Assembly: GCF_005281835.1 (NCBI RefSeq)
Contig: NZ_RZIS01000010.1
Coordinates: forward strand, 1 to 64,000
From: Vibrio profundi
GTDB taxonomy: Bacteria > Pseudomonadota > Gammaproteobacteria > Enterobacterales > Vibrionaceae
Reading direction: 5' to 3'
DNA: 64,000 bases
Part shown: positions 8,162 through 17,785 of the stretch, one piece after another
Layout of the letters: every line of letters starts with the position of its first letter
How positions within the stretch are numbered: position 1 is the stretch's first letter
Notes under the pieces: generated by a model
The model's input: only the letters and a program-made list of their open reading frames with translations
What the model was told of the DNA's origin: nothing
Database searches by the model: none
Position numbers and translations under genes: made by a program

Positions 8162-9108
8162 TTAGCCGTTGGGTGAGCGTGTTTATCAGTACTTGTGTGT
8201 TGGCACTGCCAATACAAGCCGAGGTGCTCGACGAATATCAAAAGACCCCGGGCGTTTCGGGAAACTTGCTATCGGTTGGCTCAGATACACTGGCCGGCAT
8301 GACAACTTTATGGGTCGAAGAGTTTAAGTCTTATTACCCAAATATTAACGCTCAAGTACAGGCATCGGGCTCAGCAACCGCGCCTCCCGCTTTAACGGAG
8401 GGCACTGCGCAATTTGGGCCAATGAGTCGCCCTATGAGGCTACGCGAAATCGAGGCATTTGAGCGCGAACATGGTTATAAACCAACGGCACTAAGGGTAG
8501 CGATTGATGCGATAGGGTTATTTGTCCATAGAGACAATCCGATCCAAGGGCTTAACTTCCAGCAAATCGATGCCATCTTTTCGGAAACACTACGTTGTGG
8601 TGCAAATGAAAACATTACCACGTGGGCTGGTTTAGATATTGGCCAACCATGGGCGGATCGACACTTTCAGCTATTTGGCCGTAATTCTGTGTCTGGAACG
8701 TATGGTTACTTTAAGCAAAATGCATTGTGTGGTGGTGACTTCAAAAATCGCGTCAATGAACAGCCAGGCTCGGCATCAGTCGTGCAATCGGTGGCGTCTT
8801 CTATAAGTGGAATTGGTTATTCTGGTATTGGCTATCGTGTAGCTGGTGTTAAATTGATCCCGATTGCGCAAAGCGGGACCGATTATGTGCATGCCACACG
8901 TGAGAACATCTTAAGCGGTAAGTATCCGTTATCACGATTCCTTTATGTGTATGTGAATAAGCATCCGAACAAACCGTTATCACCTGTCGAGAAAGAGTTC
9001 TTAACCTTTATTTTCTCTGAGCAAGGACAAGAGCTCGTCGAGAAAGATGGCTACCTGTCGATCCCTAGTAGCTTTGCTAAGCAAGAGCTGGCCAAAGTTG
9101 GTCTATAG
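8158..9108 (+). CDS. PstS-family phosphate-binding protein
   Basis: A 316-residue periplasmic binding protein of the PstS/PBP-like family, with signal peptide at residues 1-21 (ending PIQA). Family hallmarks are LSVGSDTLAGM near the N terminus, ASGSATAPPAL, MSRPMR, and FGRNSVSGTYGYF, the loops that form the anion pocket. The gene overlaps phoR by four bases (ATGA) and so belongs to the phoBR operon, separated from pstCAB by ppx-ppk. It is probably the binding subunit for that transporter. A role as an accessory phosphate sensor is possible. No classical pstS lies next to pstC. Confidence 0.88.
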   Translation: MISRWVSVFISTCVLALPIQAEVLDEYQKTPGVSGNLLSVGSDTLAGMTTLWVEEFKSYYPNINAQVQASGSATAPPALTEGTAQFGPMSRPMRLREIEAFEREHGYKPTALRVAIDAIGLFVHRDNPIQGLNFQQIDAIFSETLRCGANENITTWAGLDIGQPWADRHFQLFGRNSVSGTYGYFKQNALCGGDFKNRVNEQPGSASVVQSVASSISGIGYSGIGYRVAGVKLIPIAQSGTDYVHATRENILSGKYPLSRFLYVYVNKHPNKPLSPVEKEFLTFIFSEQGQELVEKDGYLSIPSSFAKQELAKVGL

Positions 9109-9164
9109 CTAAAGGCGATATTTTCTAGGCGTAGCCTTTAGGCATGAGGTGATAACCCTCTGAG

Positions 9165-10706
9165 CTACTTTGATGATGAGGCAAGGCTTAATTGCCACCC
9201 AGCGTTGTCCCATAGCTCTTGCTCGTGAGCTAAATCCGCGGCGAGCAACTTGTTTTCTTCGAGCCAATCTTTGTTGCTACAGTCTAGTTGCCAGTGATCG
9301 TGGTCGATCAGGTTGATCTCTAAATCTAACATTGGCGTGTCATTTCGTTGTCCATTAATCAATATCGATAACCTGAGTATTCTAATCAAACCGATGATAT
9401 GACTATTCTTAAACAATGAAAGCGGTGGCATTTCATGTAGCTTAAGCGCTTTTCGTTGAAACCGCGTGAGTGCCGAGAGCACTAGCTGTTGCTCACGGTT
9501 GAAGCCTGGCATATTGGTGTGGCGAAGAAGATAAGCAGAGTGACGATGAAACGCTTGAAATGAAATACTGAGGCCTACTTCATGTAACAGTGCTGCCCAC
9601 TTGAGCAAATCGAAAAGTTCACTTTGTCTGCCGATCCCCAATTGTTTGTGTGTTTGTTTTAGCAGTTTGTGCGCTTGTTTTTTTACTCGGCTGGCATGTT
9701 CTAGATCCACAAGGTGCTTGTTCGCTAGGTTTTCTGTGGTACGCATTCGAATATCGCAGCGCTCAAAGCGCTCTTCCATTTCATACAAAAGCCCTTCACG
9801 TAACGCACCATCCGAATAGTGTAATTCGGTAATTTTTAGGTCGTTGATGATGGCACCTAAGATAGCGACACCAGCGGCGAAAACCGGTTTTCTTTCCTCG
9901 TTTAACCCTGCCAGCTTTATATTATCGACATGAGAGAATTCACACAGTTGCTCGATTAGTTTTGCTAGGCGTTTAGCGTTGATGATCCCGTCACTGTGTC
10001 CCGCTGCGACTAATACTTCTTTGATGGCCTTTATTGTTCCTGAGGAGCCTAGTGCCAGGTCCCAGCCGCGTTTTCGGTACTTACTTGCGAGTGGTTCTAA
10101 TCGTTGCTCAGTAGCGATCATAGCACGCATGAAGTTGTGCTTAGTGATTGTTCCGTCAGCAAAATACTTATCACTGAAGCTAACACAGCCCATTTGTTTA
10201 CTGTTGACGAGTTTGGCTTCTAAGCCGTGGCCAATAATTAGCTCGGTACTGCCGCCACCAATATCGATAACCAGTTTAGATGGCGATTCTGTCTGTGTGT
10301 GGGCAACCCCTAAGTAAATGAGCCGAGCCTCTTCTTCACCGGGAATAATTTCAATCGGGAACGGTAGTACTTCTTGAGCACGTTGAATGAAAATATGGGC
10401 GTTGTTGGCTTGGCGTAAAGTATGTGTAGCAGCGATCCGGACATTTTGAATATCAAACCCAGATAACCGCTCTGCAAACATCGCCAGACATTCTAAGCCT
10501 CGTTCAATGGCACTATTACTGATGTTCTTTTGGGAGTCTAGGCCTAGAGCTAGTCGCACTCTTTGTTTATGACGGCTAACTAGTTGTAGCTCTTGACCTA
10601 CCACTTTGGCGACCACCATATGAAAGCTGTTTGAACCAAGGTCGATAGCGGCAACATTTCTAATTTTGTCGCTATCAAGTGGATTATTTTGGTTGGCTTG
10701 GTTCAT
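9165..10706 (-). CDS. ppx: Exopolyphosphatase Ppx
   Basis: A 513-residue Ppx/GppA family enzyme (E. coli Ppx 513). It releases phosphate from the ends of polyphosphate chains. The ASKHA fold is shown by AAIDLGSNSFHMVV (about 19-32), the catalytic Glu region IPGEEEARLIYLG, and the phosphate loop LVIDIGGGSTELI. The C-terminal half holds an HD-like helical domain (ALLHEVGLSIS, FHRHSAYLLRH). Its start overlaps the end of ppk by 23 bases, so translation is likely coupled. It is convergent with the phoBR-pstS unit. Confidence 0.97.
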   Translation of the reverse strand: MNQANQNNPLDSDKIRNVAAIDLGSNSFHMVVAKVVGQELQLVSRHKQRVRLALGLDSQKNISNSAIERGLECLAMFAERLSGFDIQNVRIAATHTLRQANNAHIFIQRAQEVLPFPIEIIPGEEEARLIYLGVAHTQTESPSKLVIDIGGGSTELIIGHGLEAKLVNSKQMGCVSFSDKYFADGTITKHNFMRAMIATEQRLEPLASKYRKRGWDLALGSSGTIKAIKEVLVAAGHSDGIINAKRLAKLIEQLCEFSHVDNIKLAGLNEERKPVFAAGVAILGAIINDLKITELHYSDGALREGLLYEMEERFERCDIRMRTTENLANKHLVDLEHASRVKKQAHKLLKQTHKQLGIGRQSELFDLLKWAALLHEVGLSISFQAFHRHSAYLLRHTNMPGFNREQQLVLSALTRFQRKALKLHEMPPLSLFKNSHIIGLIRILRLSILINGQRNDTPMLDLEINLIDHDHWQLDCSNKDWLEENKLLAADLAHEQELWDNAGWQLSLASSSK

Positions 10707-12792
10707 GATTGATGGCTTTCTCCCGATCTTTACGAGTTTGTTTTTCGACTTGTTTCAAGTATTCATAGATAGCAATTTGAGAGCGTCGTTTCTTTTTGTT
10801 CCCTCTAGGAACATAGGTGTTACTCATCTCTTTATCAATGAGGCGTGCTTTTACGGTATCAGTAAAATGAATCTCAATAATATCGATTAAGCGTTGTTTT
10901 AACCTTTCATCTAGAATGGGAGTCGCGACTTCAATACGGTGATCTAAGTTTCTTGTCATCCAGTCAGCCGAAGATAGGTAGACCAACGGATCGCCATCAT
11001 TATGTAAAATCATTACTCGAGGATGTTCTAAGAAGCGGTCGATAATACTGATGATCTTAATATTGTCGCTGACGCCTTCAATTCCAGGAACTAAAGAGCA
11101 CATACCGCGAATGATCATCCGGATTTTTACGCCAGAACTGCTTGCTTCATACAGTTTACTGATCAGCTTTTTATCGACGAGATTATTAACCTTTAGGGTG
11201 ATTTTTCCTTTCTTACCCGCCTTGGCATTGTTTATTTCGTTATCAATTAACTGGTTTATCTTCTTACGAGAATTGCGGGGTGAAACGATGAGCTCATCAA
11301 AACTAACGGGACGGTATGGGTTTTCAATATACCCAAATACGTTACGTACTTCGTTGGCGATACTGTGATTGGCGGTGAGCAGTGAGAAATCTGTGTAGAT
11401 ACGGGCGTTCTTTTCGTGGAAATTCCCGGTACCGATATGAGCATAATAAGTGATTTCATCCTGCTCTCGGCGGCTAATGAGTAGCAACTTGGAGTGGATT
11501 TTTAAACCGGGCACACCAAACACCACATGCACGCCAGCTTCGGTGAGGAGTTTAGCCCATTCAATATTTGCTTCTTCGTCAAAGCGAGCTTGTAGCTCGA
11601 CGACTACTGTGACTTTCTTACCGTTATGTACCGCATCAATGATCGAATTAAGCAGTTTGGAGTTTTTTGCCACTCGATAGATGTTGATCTTGATGCTCAA
11701 TACTTTTGGATCGAATGAAGCTTGCCTAACCAGCTCGGTGATGTGATCAAACGTGTGGTATGGGTAATGCAGTAAAATGTCTTGTGCTTTAATGGCATCA
11801 AAATGGTTACTGTAAGGATCAAAGTCCGCGCAGCTCATTGGCGCTAAAGGTTTGTTTTCTAAGTACTCCCTTCCCATATTTGGAAAGGCGATGAAATCTT
11901 TAAAGTTATGGTAACGACCGCCTGGAATTAAACTGTCGTAGTTGGAGATACCGAGCTTAGCGCATAGGAACTCCAACATCGCTGCCGGCATTTCTCTTTC
12001 ATAAACGAAGCGCACGGGAAGAGCAGTTAGCCTTTGCCCCAATCCTTCTGACATTTGTTCAAGCAGGCTGTGCTCAACCTCATGGCTTAAATCGTACTCT
12101 GCGTCGCGGGTCATTTTCATCGCGTAGCAATTCAGTGAGTCGTACTCGAAGAAGCCGTGGAACAATTCATCTAAGCAATAGCGAATGATGTTATCGAGCA
12201 AAATGATGGTTTTACGCTGTTTACCTTTTTGTTCTGGCAAGGTGACAAAACGAGGTAAATGATCGGTAGGGATCTCTAGCAATGCGTATTCTGAACTCGT
12301 TTCTTGTTTCAGTTCGACGGTTAAGTAGGCGTACTCGTCTTTGAGAAATTGTAAGACATCAATGTCATCGGTGATCAAAAGGGGAGTGATATGCGCGAGG
12401 ACTTCTTTCTTGAAGAACTTCTTAACCCATTTTTGCTGAGCGTCATTAAGCTGAGTCTCGTTTACTAAAAAGATGCGACGACGAGCCATTTCCAGAATCA
12501 GATCATTATATAGCTCGTCAAATTGTTGATTGAGCTTGAGCGCTTTGGTCTGCATTTTGGTTAATAAATGCTTGGAGTTGTCGTTGCCACCGCGCTCTTG
12601 GTTGATGAGAATTCGTCGTTTTACATCCGAAAATCTGACTTTGTAGAACTCGTCTAAGTTATTGGAAAATATGCCTAAAAAACGAATTCTTTCGATGAGA
12701 GGTACTGTTTTGTCTGCGGACTCTTGTAAGACTCGTTCATTAAAAGATAGCCAGCTAAGTTCTTTCTCAATGTAGAGTTTTTCAGAGTTCAT
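10684..12792 (-). CDS. ppk: Polyphosphate kinase 1
   Basis: A 702-residue PPK1, about 14 residues longer than the E. coli enzyme, starting MNSEKLYIEKELSWLSFNERV. It reversibly polymerises the ATP gamma-phosphate into polyphosphate. The N-terminal helical domain, the head domain and two C-terminal phospholipase-D-like domains are all present. The autophosphorylated His lies in HIGTGNFHEKNARIYTDFS (about residue 448). The second catalytic His region is near LDHRIEVA. It is the first gene of ppk-ppx and divergent from pstC. The 204-bp spacer holds a PHO-box-like repeat that could also affect ppk. Confidence 0.98.
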   Translation of the reverse strand: MNSEKLYIEKELSWLSFNERVLQESADKTVPLIERIRFLGIFSNNLDEFYKVRFSDVKRRILINQERGGNDNSKHLLTKMQTKALKLNQQFDELYNDLILEMARRRIFLVNETQLNDAQQKWVKKFFKKEVLAHITPLLITDDIDVLQFLKDEYAYLTVELKQETSSEYALLEIPTDHLPRFVTLPEQKGKQRKTIILLDNIIRYCLDELFHGFFEYDSLNCYAMKMTRDAEYDLSHEVEHSLLEQMSEGLGQRLTALPVRFVYEREMPAAMLEFLCAKLGISNYDSLIPGGRYHNFKDFIAFPNMGREYLENKPLAPMSCADFDPYSNHFDAIKAQDILLHYPYHTFDHITELVRQASFDPKVLSIKINIYRVAKNSKLLNSIIDAVHNGKKVTVVVELQARFDEEANIEWAKLLTEAGVHVVFGVPGLKIHSKLLLISRREQDEITYYAHIGTGNFHEKNARIYTDFSLLTANHSIANEVRNVFGYIENPYRPVSFDELIVSPRNSRKKINQLIDNEINNAKAGKKGKITLKVNNLVDKKLISKLYEASSSGVKIRMIIRGMCSLVPGIEGVSDNIKIISIIDRFLEHPRVMILHNDGDPLVYLSSADWMTRNLDHRIEVATPILDERLKQRLIDIIEIHFTDTVKARLIDKEMSNTYVPRGNKKKRRSQIAIYEYLKQVEKQTRKDREKAINHEPSQPK

Positions 12793-12943
12793 AGTGCGTT
12801 CCTAAAAGGTAACAAGAGTCAGGTAGCTCTCAAATCATGAAAAGTGAGCAGACTATGGTGTTTTTGTTACGATATTATTTCAAGTGAGTCGATATGCAAA
12901 AGTTACTATTAGTTTCAGTTGTTTAATGTGATTTGTAATATAA

Positions 12944-12961
12944 TTGTCATGTAAACGACAT
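12944..12961 (+). promoter_or_regulatory. PHO-box-like repeat upstream of pstC
   Basis: TTGTCAT-GTAA-ACGACAT reads as two 7-mers at 11-bp spacing, 35 bases before the pstC start. The first half-site is close to consensus, the second weaker. The nearby reverse-strand CTGTCATA (12965-12972) could add a half-site facing ppk. Confidence 0.6.
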
Positions 12962-12996
12962 ACTATGACAGTAGCTCAAAAAAGGTAGAGAGACAC

Positions 12997-15210
12997 ATGG
13001 CCGCAGCCGAATTTTCATTGAAGGAACGAGACAAAAAAAGGTGGTTGAAAGATCGTCTTGTCCGTTTTGCGGTGACTTGCGGTGCCGTCAGTGTATTAGC
13101 GGCGTTAGTCTTGATCTTTGTCTACCTAGCTATGGTTATCCTGCCAGTATTTTCTGATACGGGTTTGGAAACCGATCAATTAGTACAGCCAGTTACGGTA
13201 GAACAGCCTATCTCTCTTGCGGTTGATGAATATGGGACTAACGCTTTGCTGGTGGACTCATCTGGCAAGATAGACTTTTGGGCGTTAGATAATTCATCAA
13301 AGACGCCTTATTTTTCTACGTCCGTTATTGACTCACCGATCGCGTTTGCGAAAAGCCCACCTTCCGATAATTGGTTCGCATTTGCGAATGCTCAAGGTAA
13401 GGTTCAGTTATTCCAACCTGAGTTCACTTCTCAGTTGTCTATTCAAGGGCAAACTTCCACACCGAAACTTGGATACATACAAAAATCCCAAAGCCCGATT
13501 GTGTTTGCTCAAGAAGGTGAGCGCATTGAGCAATTTACCTTTGCTGTTTCTAATAACCAATTAACCGTGGTGGGGCAATTAGAAAGCGGCAGCATCGTTG
13601 TAAAATGGTACAGCTCTACGCTAGACGGGGAATTGCAGGAGCGAGCCGTTCAGGTTTTATCTCGCGAGTTTGCTAAGCAGAGCCAGTTGTTGTTGATTCC
13701 TAATGGACGAACGTTGTATCTACGCAACGGTTCTGAACTCACGGTTCTTACGTTACAAGAGCAGCAATTTAAAGTTCGAGAAGTGATCGATTTGAGTTTA
13801 GGTGACCCTAAACATGCGGTGAAACATATCGATTTGTTGTCCGGTGCTTATTCGATTCTAGTCAGCCATATTGATGGGCGTGTATCGCAATGGTTTGATG
13901 TATTGAGCGATAAGCAACGTCGCTTGACTCATATCCGTGATTTTAAATTGGCCTCTGAAGTGCAATTTCTATTGCCGGATACTTATCGAAAGGGCTTTTA
14001 CAGTTTTTACGAGAATGGCACGCTACAGAGCCATTATACGACCAGCGAAAAGCTGTCGATGTTTGAGCGAGCATTCACAAAATCACCTCAGTTAGCGGCG
14101 ATGTCCGCCAATGAGCTGCACCTCGCTACCTTGACTGATGGCGTCATTAGTGTGGCGAAAGTCGACAACGAATACCCAGAGATTTCTTTTTCATCTTTGT
14201 GGCAAAAAGTGTGGTACGAGAGTTATCCGGAACCACAATATGTCTGGCAGTCAACCTCGGCTAACGACGACTTTGAAGGCAAGTTTAGTTTGGTACCAAT
14301 TACCTTTGGTACGTTAAAAGCTGCGTTCTTCGCTATGCTGTTTGCGGTTCCTATTGCCGTGTTAGGCGCGATTTACACCGCTTATTTCATGTCACCTCGG
14401 ATGCGACGAGTGGTGAAACCTTCGATTGAGCTGATGGAAGCTTTGCCTACAGTTATCATCGGTTTTATTGCAGGGCTTTGGTTCGCGCCGATTGTTGAAA
14501 CGCATTTGACAGCGGTAGTCTCATTAATGGTGCTATTGCCTCTCTCAACCTTGCTGGTGGGGTTTGCTTGGTATTGTTTACCGCAAGATATAGCAGGTCG
14601 GTTCCCAAATGGGTGGCATGCCTTGATCTTAATTCCAGTTTTGATTCTGACCGTATTACTGGTTTTCGCTTTTGGTAATCAGATTGAATCCACCTTGTTT
14701 GGTGGAGATCTGAAAATGCTACTTAGCCAATATGGTATCGACTTTGATCAGCGAAACGCGCTCGTTGTTGGCTTTGCGATGGGCTTTGCGGTTATCCCGA
14801 CCATTTTTACTATTGCTGAAGACGCTATTTTTTCAGTACCTAAACACCTATCTGATGGCTCGTTAGCCCTCGGCGCTACGCCATGGCAAACCTTGATTTA
14901 TGTGGTATTGCTGACCGCAAGTCCAGGGATATTTTCAGCCATCATGATGGGGTTAGGTAGAGCGGTGGGTGAAACCATGATTGTATTGATGGCAACGGGG
15001 AATACGCCAATTATGGATTGGAATATTCTTGAAGGGATGCGCACTTTGTCGGCGACCATCGCAGTAGAGTTGCCAGAGTCCGAAGTCGGCAGTTCCCACT
15101 TTAGATTGCTATTCCTAGCAGCGCTGTTGTTATTCATATTTACGTTTGCAGTAAACTCTATTGCGGAGTGGGTGAGACAAAGATTGAGAGATAAATACCG
15201 TGCCTTGTAA
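12997..15210 (+). CDS. pstC: Phosphate ABC transporter permease PstC, long form
   Basis: A 737-residue inner-membrane permease, more than twice the E. coli PstC length (319). One membrane segment (about 21-50) is followed by some 375 mostly extracytoplasmic residues. These have repeated short beta-strand patterns resembling a propeller (for example SGKIDFWALD, HIDGRVSQWFD). The conventional permease begins near residue 430 (LVPITFGTLKAAFFAM), with the ABC coupling loop DGSLALGATPWQTL near 618. Long PstC proteins of this kind are known in Vibrio and Pseudomonas. ATG 12997 follows AAAGGTAGAG. It is the first gene of pstC-A-B-phoU. Confidence 0.94.
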   Translation: MAAAEFSLKERDKKRWLKDRLVRFAVTCGAVSVLAALVLIFVYLAMVILPVFSDTGLETDQLVQPVTVEQPISLAVDEYGTNALLVDSSGKIDFWALDNSSKTPYFSTSVIDSPIAFAKSPPSDNWFAFANAQGKVQLFQPEFTSQLSIQGQTSTPKLGYIQKSQSPIVFAQEGERIEQFTFAVSNNQLTVVGQLESGSIVVKWYSSTLDGELQERAVQVLSREFAKQSQLLLIPNGRTLYLRNGSELTVLTLQEQQFKVREVIDLSLGDPKHAVKHIDLLSGAYSILVSHIDGRVSQWFDVLSDKQRRLTHIRDFKLASEVQFLLPDTYRKGFYSFYENGTLQSHYTTSEKLSMFERAFTKSPQLAAMSANELHLATLTDGVISVAKVDNEYPEISFSSLWQKVWYESYPEPQYVWQSTSANDDFEGKFSLVPITFGTLKAAFFAMLFAVPIAVLGAIYTAYFMSPRMRRVVKPSIELMEALPTVIIGFIAGLWFAPIVETHLTAVVSLMVLLPLSTLLVGFAWYCLPQDIAGRFPNGWHALILIPVLILTVLLVFAFGNQIESTLFGGDLKMLLSQYGIDFDQRNALVVGFAMGFAVIPTIFTIAEDAIFSVPKHLSDGSLALGATPWQTLIYVVLLTASPGIFSAIMMGLGRAVGETMIVLMATGNTPIMDWNILEGMRTLSATIAVELPESEVGSSHFRLLFLAALLLFIFTFAVNSIAEWVRQRLRDKYRAL

Positions 15211-15251
15211 TCAGAGTATCAGCCCAAGTTTCTTAGCGAGAGAAGCTTATT

Positions 15252-16937
15252 ATGTTTAAGTGGTTGAAATCAGGCTCACCATGGGTATGGCTGACGGGAG
15301 GTGCGGTCAGTATCAGTATGCTTTCGGTTTTGGGTTTAATGCTACTGATAGGTTGGAAAGGTCTCACGTATTTTTGGCCTGCGCCTTTGTACCAATGGCA
15401 GGTAGATGAGCCAGCAAGTACTTCGGAGCTACCGCATACTCAGCCAAATCAGCAGATGCTAATCGGTCAGTTATATGAGCGAAAGTATATTCCGGTTGAA
15501 CAAATTACAGATGCAAAAAACGTCCTCCCAACCGATGTATTGGACAGTGGCCTTGTTAAGCGGCTTAGTATCAAAATTGCGAACCGAGAGCTTTACCCTG
15601 CCGACTTTGTATCAATATTAGAAGTTAATTTGAAAGAGGTCGCGACACCCAAAGAATGGGCAGTGATAGAAAGAAGCCGTGGTGGTTACTTTTTTGGTAA
15701 ACCTGTTGGTTTTAAAACCGTTGAAGGCATTCGTACTAAGAACATTGAAGCCGAATTATTACGGGGTCTTGCCTTCGCAGATACGTTACGAGAAGAAACT
15801 CGCCGGATTGTTGACCAAGAAATCCGCAATGTGAGCTGGGAGCTAGAGCAGCTACGTTTGCAAAAGCGTAAAAAGCAGCTTAATGATGATCTTAGCGAAG
15901 CGTATTTAGCGGAGTATCAATCCCGAAAAGTGGTACTGGACGCACAGCTTTTAGAGTCTGAACAACGCTTAGATAAATTACGCCAACAGTTAAATGTTGA
16001 AGCGTTATTAGTTCAAGATATGACTGGAGAAACAGTCGAGATCCCACTTAGTCATATTTTGGATTTTTGGTTCCCGAACAAAATGAACCTTGCCGAAAAA
16101 ACGGTGCATTGGGGCAAGCAAGTCTGGAAATTTCTCTCTGAGAATCCACGAGAGTCGAATTCTGAAGGTGGTGTGTTCCCTGCGATATTTGGTACGGTAT
16201 TGCTGGTTATCTTGATGTCCATCATCGTCATGCCATTAGGGGTGGTGGCGGCTATTTATTTGCATGAATACGCTAAGAACAATGCTTTGACGCGGGTGAT
16301 TCGCATTGCAGTAATTAACTTAGCTGGTGTTCCTTCTATCGTGTATGGTGTATTCGGATTAGGCTTCTTTGTGTATACCATTGGTGGCTCCATCGATTCA
16401 CTGTTTTATGCTGAGCGGTTACCAGCGCCGACATTTGGTACGCCAGGCCTGCTTTGGTCCTCACTCACTTTAGCGGTGCTAACCTTGCCAGTGGTGATCG
16501 TCACCGCAGAAGAAGGGCTTACCCGAATTCCTAGCTCGGTCCGTCATGGTTCATTGGCGTTAGGCGCTACTCAATTTGAAACCTTATGGCGCATTGTATT
16601 ACCTATGGCCAGCCCTGCAATTATTACCGGGTTAATTTTGGCAATTGCGAGAGCGGCAGGTGAAGTGGCCCCATTAATGCTGGTGGGTGTCGTGAAGTTG
16701 GCCTCTAGTTTACCGGTAGATGGCCAATTCCCTTATGTGCACTTAGATAGAAAGTTCATGCATTTAGGTTTTCATATCTACGATGTGGGCTTTCAAACGT
16801 CGAACATTGAAGCGGCGAGACCATTGGTTTACGCCACATCATTTTTGCTGGTTACTGTGATTGTTGGGCTAAATTTAACGGCCATTAATATACGCAATAA
16901 TTTACGCGAGAAATATCGAACCCTAGGACAAGATTAA
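15252..16937 (+). CDS. pstA: Phosphate ABC transporter permease PstA, long form
   Basis: A 561-residue inner-membrane subunit, against 296 in E. coli. After a first membrane segment (about 15-37) there is a roughly 270-residue extracytoplasmic region with a charged coiled-coil stretch (about 195-255, rich in E, Q, L and R). This corresponds to the N-terminal extension found in long PstA proteins. The permease core starts near residue 305 (FPAIFGTVLLVILMSIIVMP), with coupling loop HGSLALGATQFETL near 431. It pairs with long PstC; both extensions face the same side and may contact each other or the binding protein. It starts 41 bases after pstC. Confidence 0.94.
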   Translation: MFKWLKSGSPWVWLTGGAVSISMLSVLGLMLLIGWKGLTYFWPAPLYQWQVDEPASTSELPHTQPNQQMLIGQLYERKYIPVEQITDAKNVLPTDVLDSGLVKRLSIKIANRELYPADFVSILEVNLKEVATPKEWAVIERSRGGYFFGKPVGFKTVEGIRTKNIEAELLRGLAFADTLREETRRIVDQEIRNVSWELEQLRLQKRKKQLNDDLSEAYLAEYQSRKVVLDAQLLESEQRLDKLRQQLNVEALLVQDMTGETVEIPLSHILDFWFPNKMNLAEKTVHWGKQVWKFLSENPRESNSEGGVFPAIFGTVLLVILMSIIVMPLGVVAAIYLHEYAKNNALTRVIRIAVINLAGVPSIVYGVFGLGFFVYTIGGSIDSLFYAERLPAPTFGTPGLLWSSLTLAVLTLPVVIVTAEEGLTRIPSSVRHGSLALGATQFETLWRIVLPMASPAIITGLILAIARAAGEVAPLMLVGVVKLASSLPVDGQFPYVHLDRKFMHLGFHIYDVGFQTSNIEAARPLVYATSFLLVTVIVGLNLTAINIRNNLREKYRTLGQD

Positions 16938-16939
16938 GC

Positions 16940-17758
16940 ATGTTTTCGATTAATGAAACTTTGGGATACCAAGCGCCACTCGATGTAAATAACTTGAGTG
17001 ACGAGCAAACAGCGATTGCTATAGAAGGGCTAAACTTATTCTATAAAGAGACGCAAGCGCTAGACGATATTTCAATGCGAATTCCAAAAGGGCAAGTGAC
17101 CGCGTTTATTGGGCCGTCGGGTTGTGGTAAGTCGACGTTGTTGCGCTGTATTAATCGTATGAACGATTTAGTGGAAGGCTGTAAAGTCACGGGTAAGGTT
17201 CGCCTTCATGGGAAAAATGTTTACCACCCTAAGGTTGATGTCGCCACGCTGAGACGTCGTGTGGGGATGGTATTCCAAAGACCAAATCCATTTCCTAAGT
17301 CGATTTATGAAAATGTTGTTTATGGCCTGCGCCTGCAAGGCATTAGTAATAGCCGGACGTTAGATGACGCCGTTGAGCGTTCTTTAAGAGCGGCAGCATT
17401 GTGGGATGAAGTGAAAGATCGCCTACACGAAAATGCGTTTGGGCTCTCTGGTGGTCAGCAGCAGCGATTGGTGATTGCGAGAGCGGTAGCGATTGAACCT
17501 GAAGTTTTACTGTTAGATGAACCGACGTCGGCACTAGACCCAATTTCAACATTGACCATCGAAGAGCTGATTAACGAGTTAAAAACTCAGTATACCGTAG
17601 TCATTGTTACCCATAACATGCAGCAAGCGGCGAGGGTAAGTGATCACACTGCCTTTATTCATATGGGGAAATTGATCGAGTACTCAGATACCGATTCAAT
17701 CTTTACTTCACCATTGAAAAAACAAACGGAAGACTACATTACTGGTCGATACGGATAG
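16940..17758 (+). CDS. pstB: Phosphate ABC transporter ATPase PstB
   Basis: A 272-residue ATPase that powers the PstCA channel from the cytoplasmic side. Walker A GPSGCGKST lies at 58-66, the Q loop at VFQRPNPFPKS, the ABC signature LSGGQQQR near 171, Walker B VLLLDEPTSALD, and the switch His in IVTHNM. The VFQRPNPFP sequence is diagnostic of PstB. Compared with E. coli PstB (257) it has a slightly longer N terminus. It starts two bases after pstA and is followed by phoU. Confidence 0.98.
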   Translation: MFSINETLGYQAPLDVNNLSDEQTAIAIEGLNLFYKETQALDDISMRIPKGQVTAFIGPSGCGKSTLLRCINRMNDLVEGCKVTGKVRLHGKNVYHPKVDVATLRRRVGMVFQRPNPFPKSIYENVVYGLRLQGISNSRTLDDAVERSLRAAALWDEVKDRLHENAFGLSGGQQQRLVIARAVAIEPEVLLLDEPTSALDPISTLTIEELINELKTQYTVVIVTHNMQQAARVSDHTAFIHMGKLIEYSDTDSIFTSPLKKQTEDYITGRYG

Positions 17759-17785
17759 AAATATTTACTCATTTAAGGAGCTTTT

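Noticed and set aside
9109..9141. CTAAAGGC/GCCTTTAG inverted repeat as a terminator between the pstS-like gene and ppx
   Set aside because: The loop is 17 bases and no U-run follows, so termination is not supported.
9601..9832. Plus-strand Cys-rich frames inside ppx
   Set aside because: They lie wholly antisense to a well-supported exopolyphosphatase gene, with composition explained by its codons.
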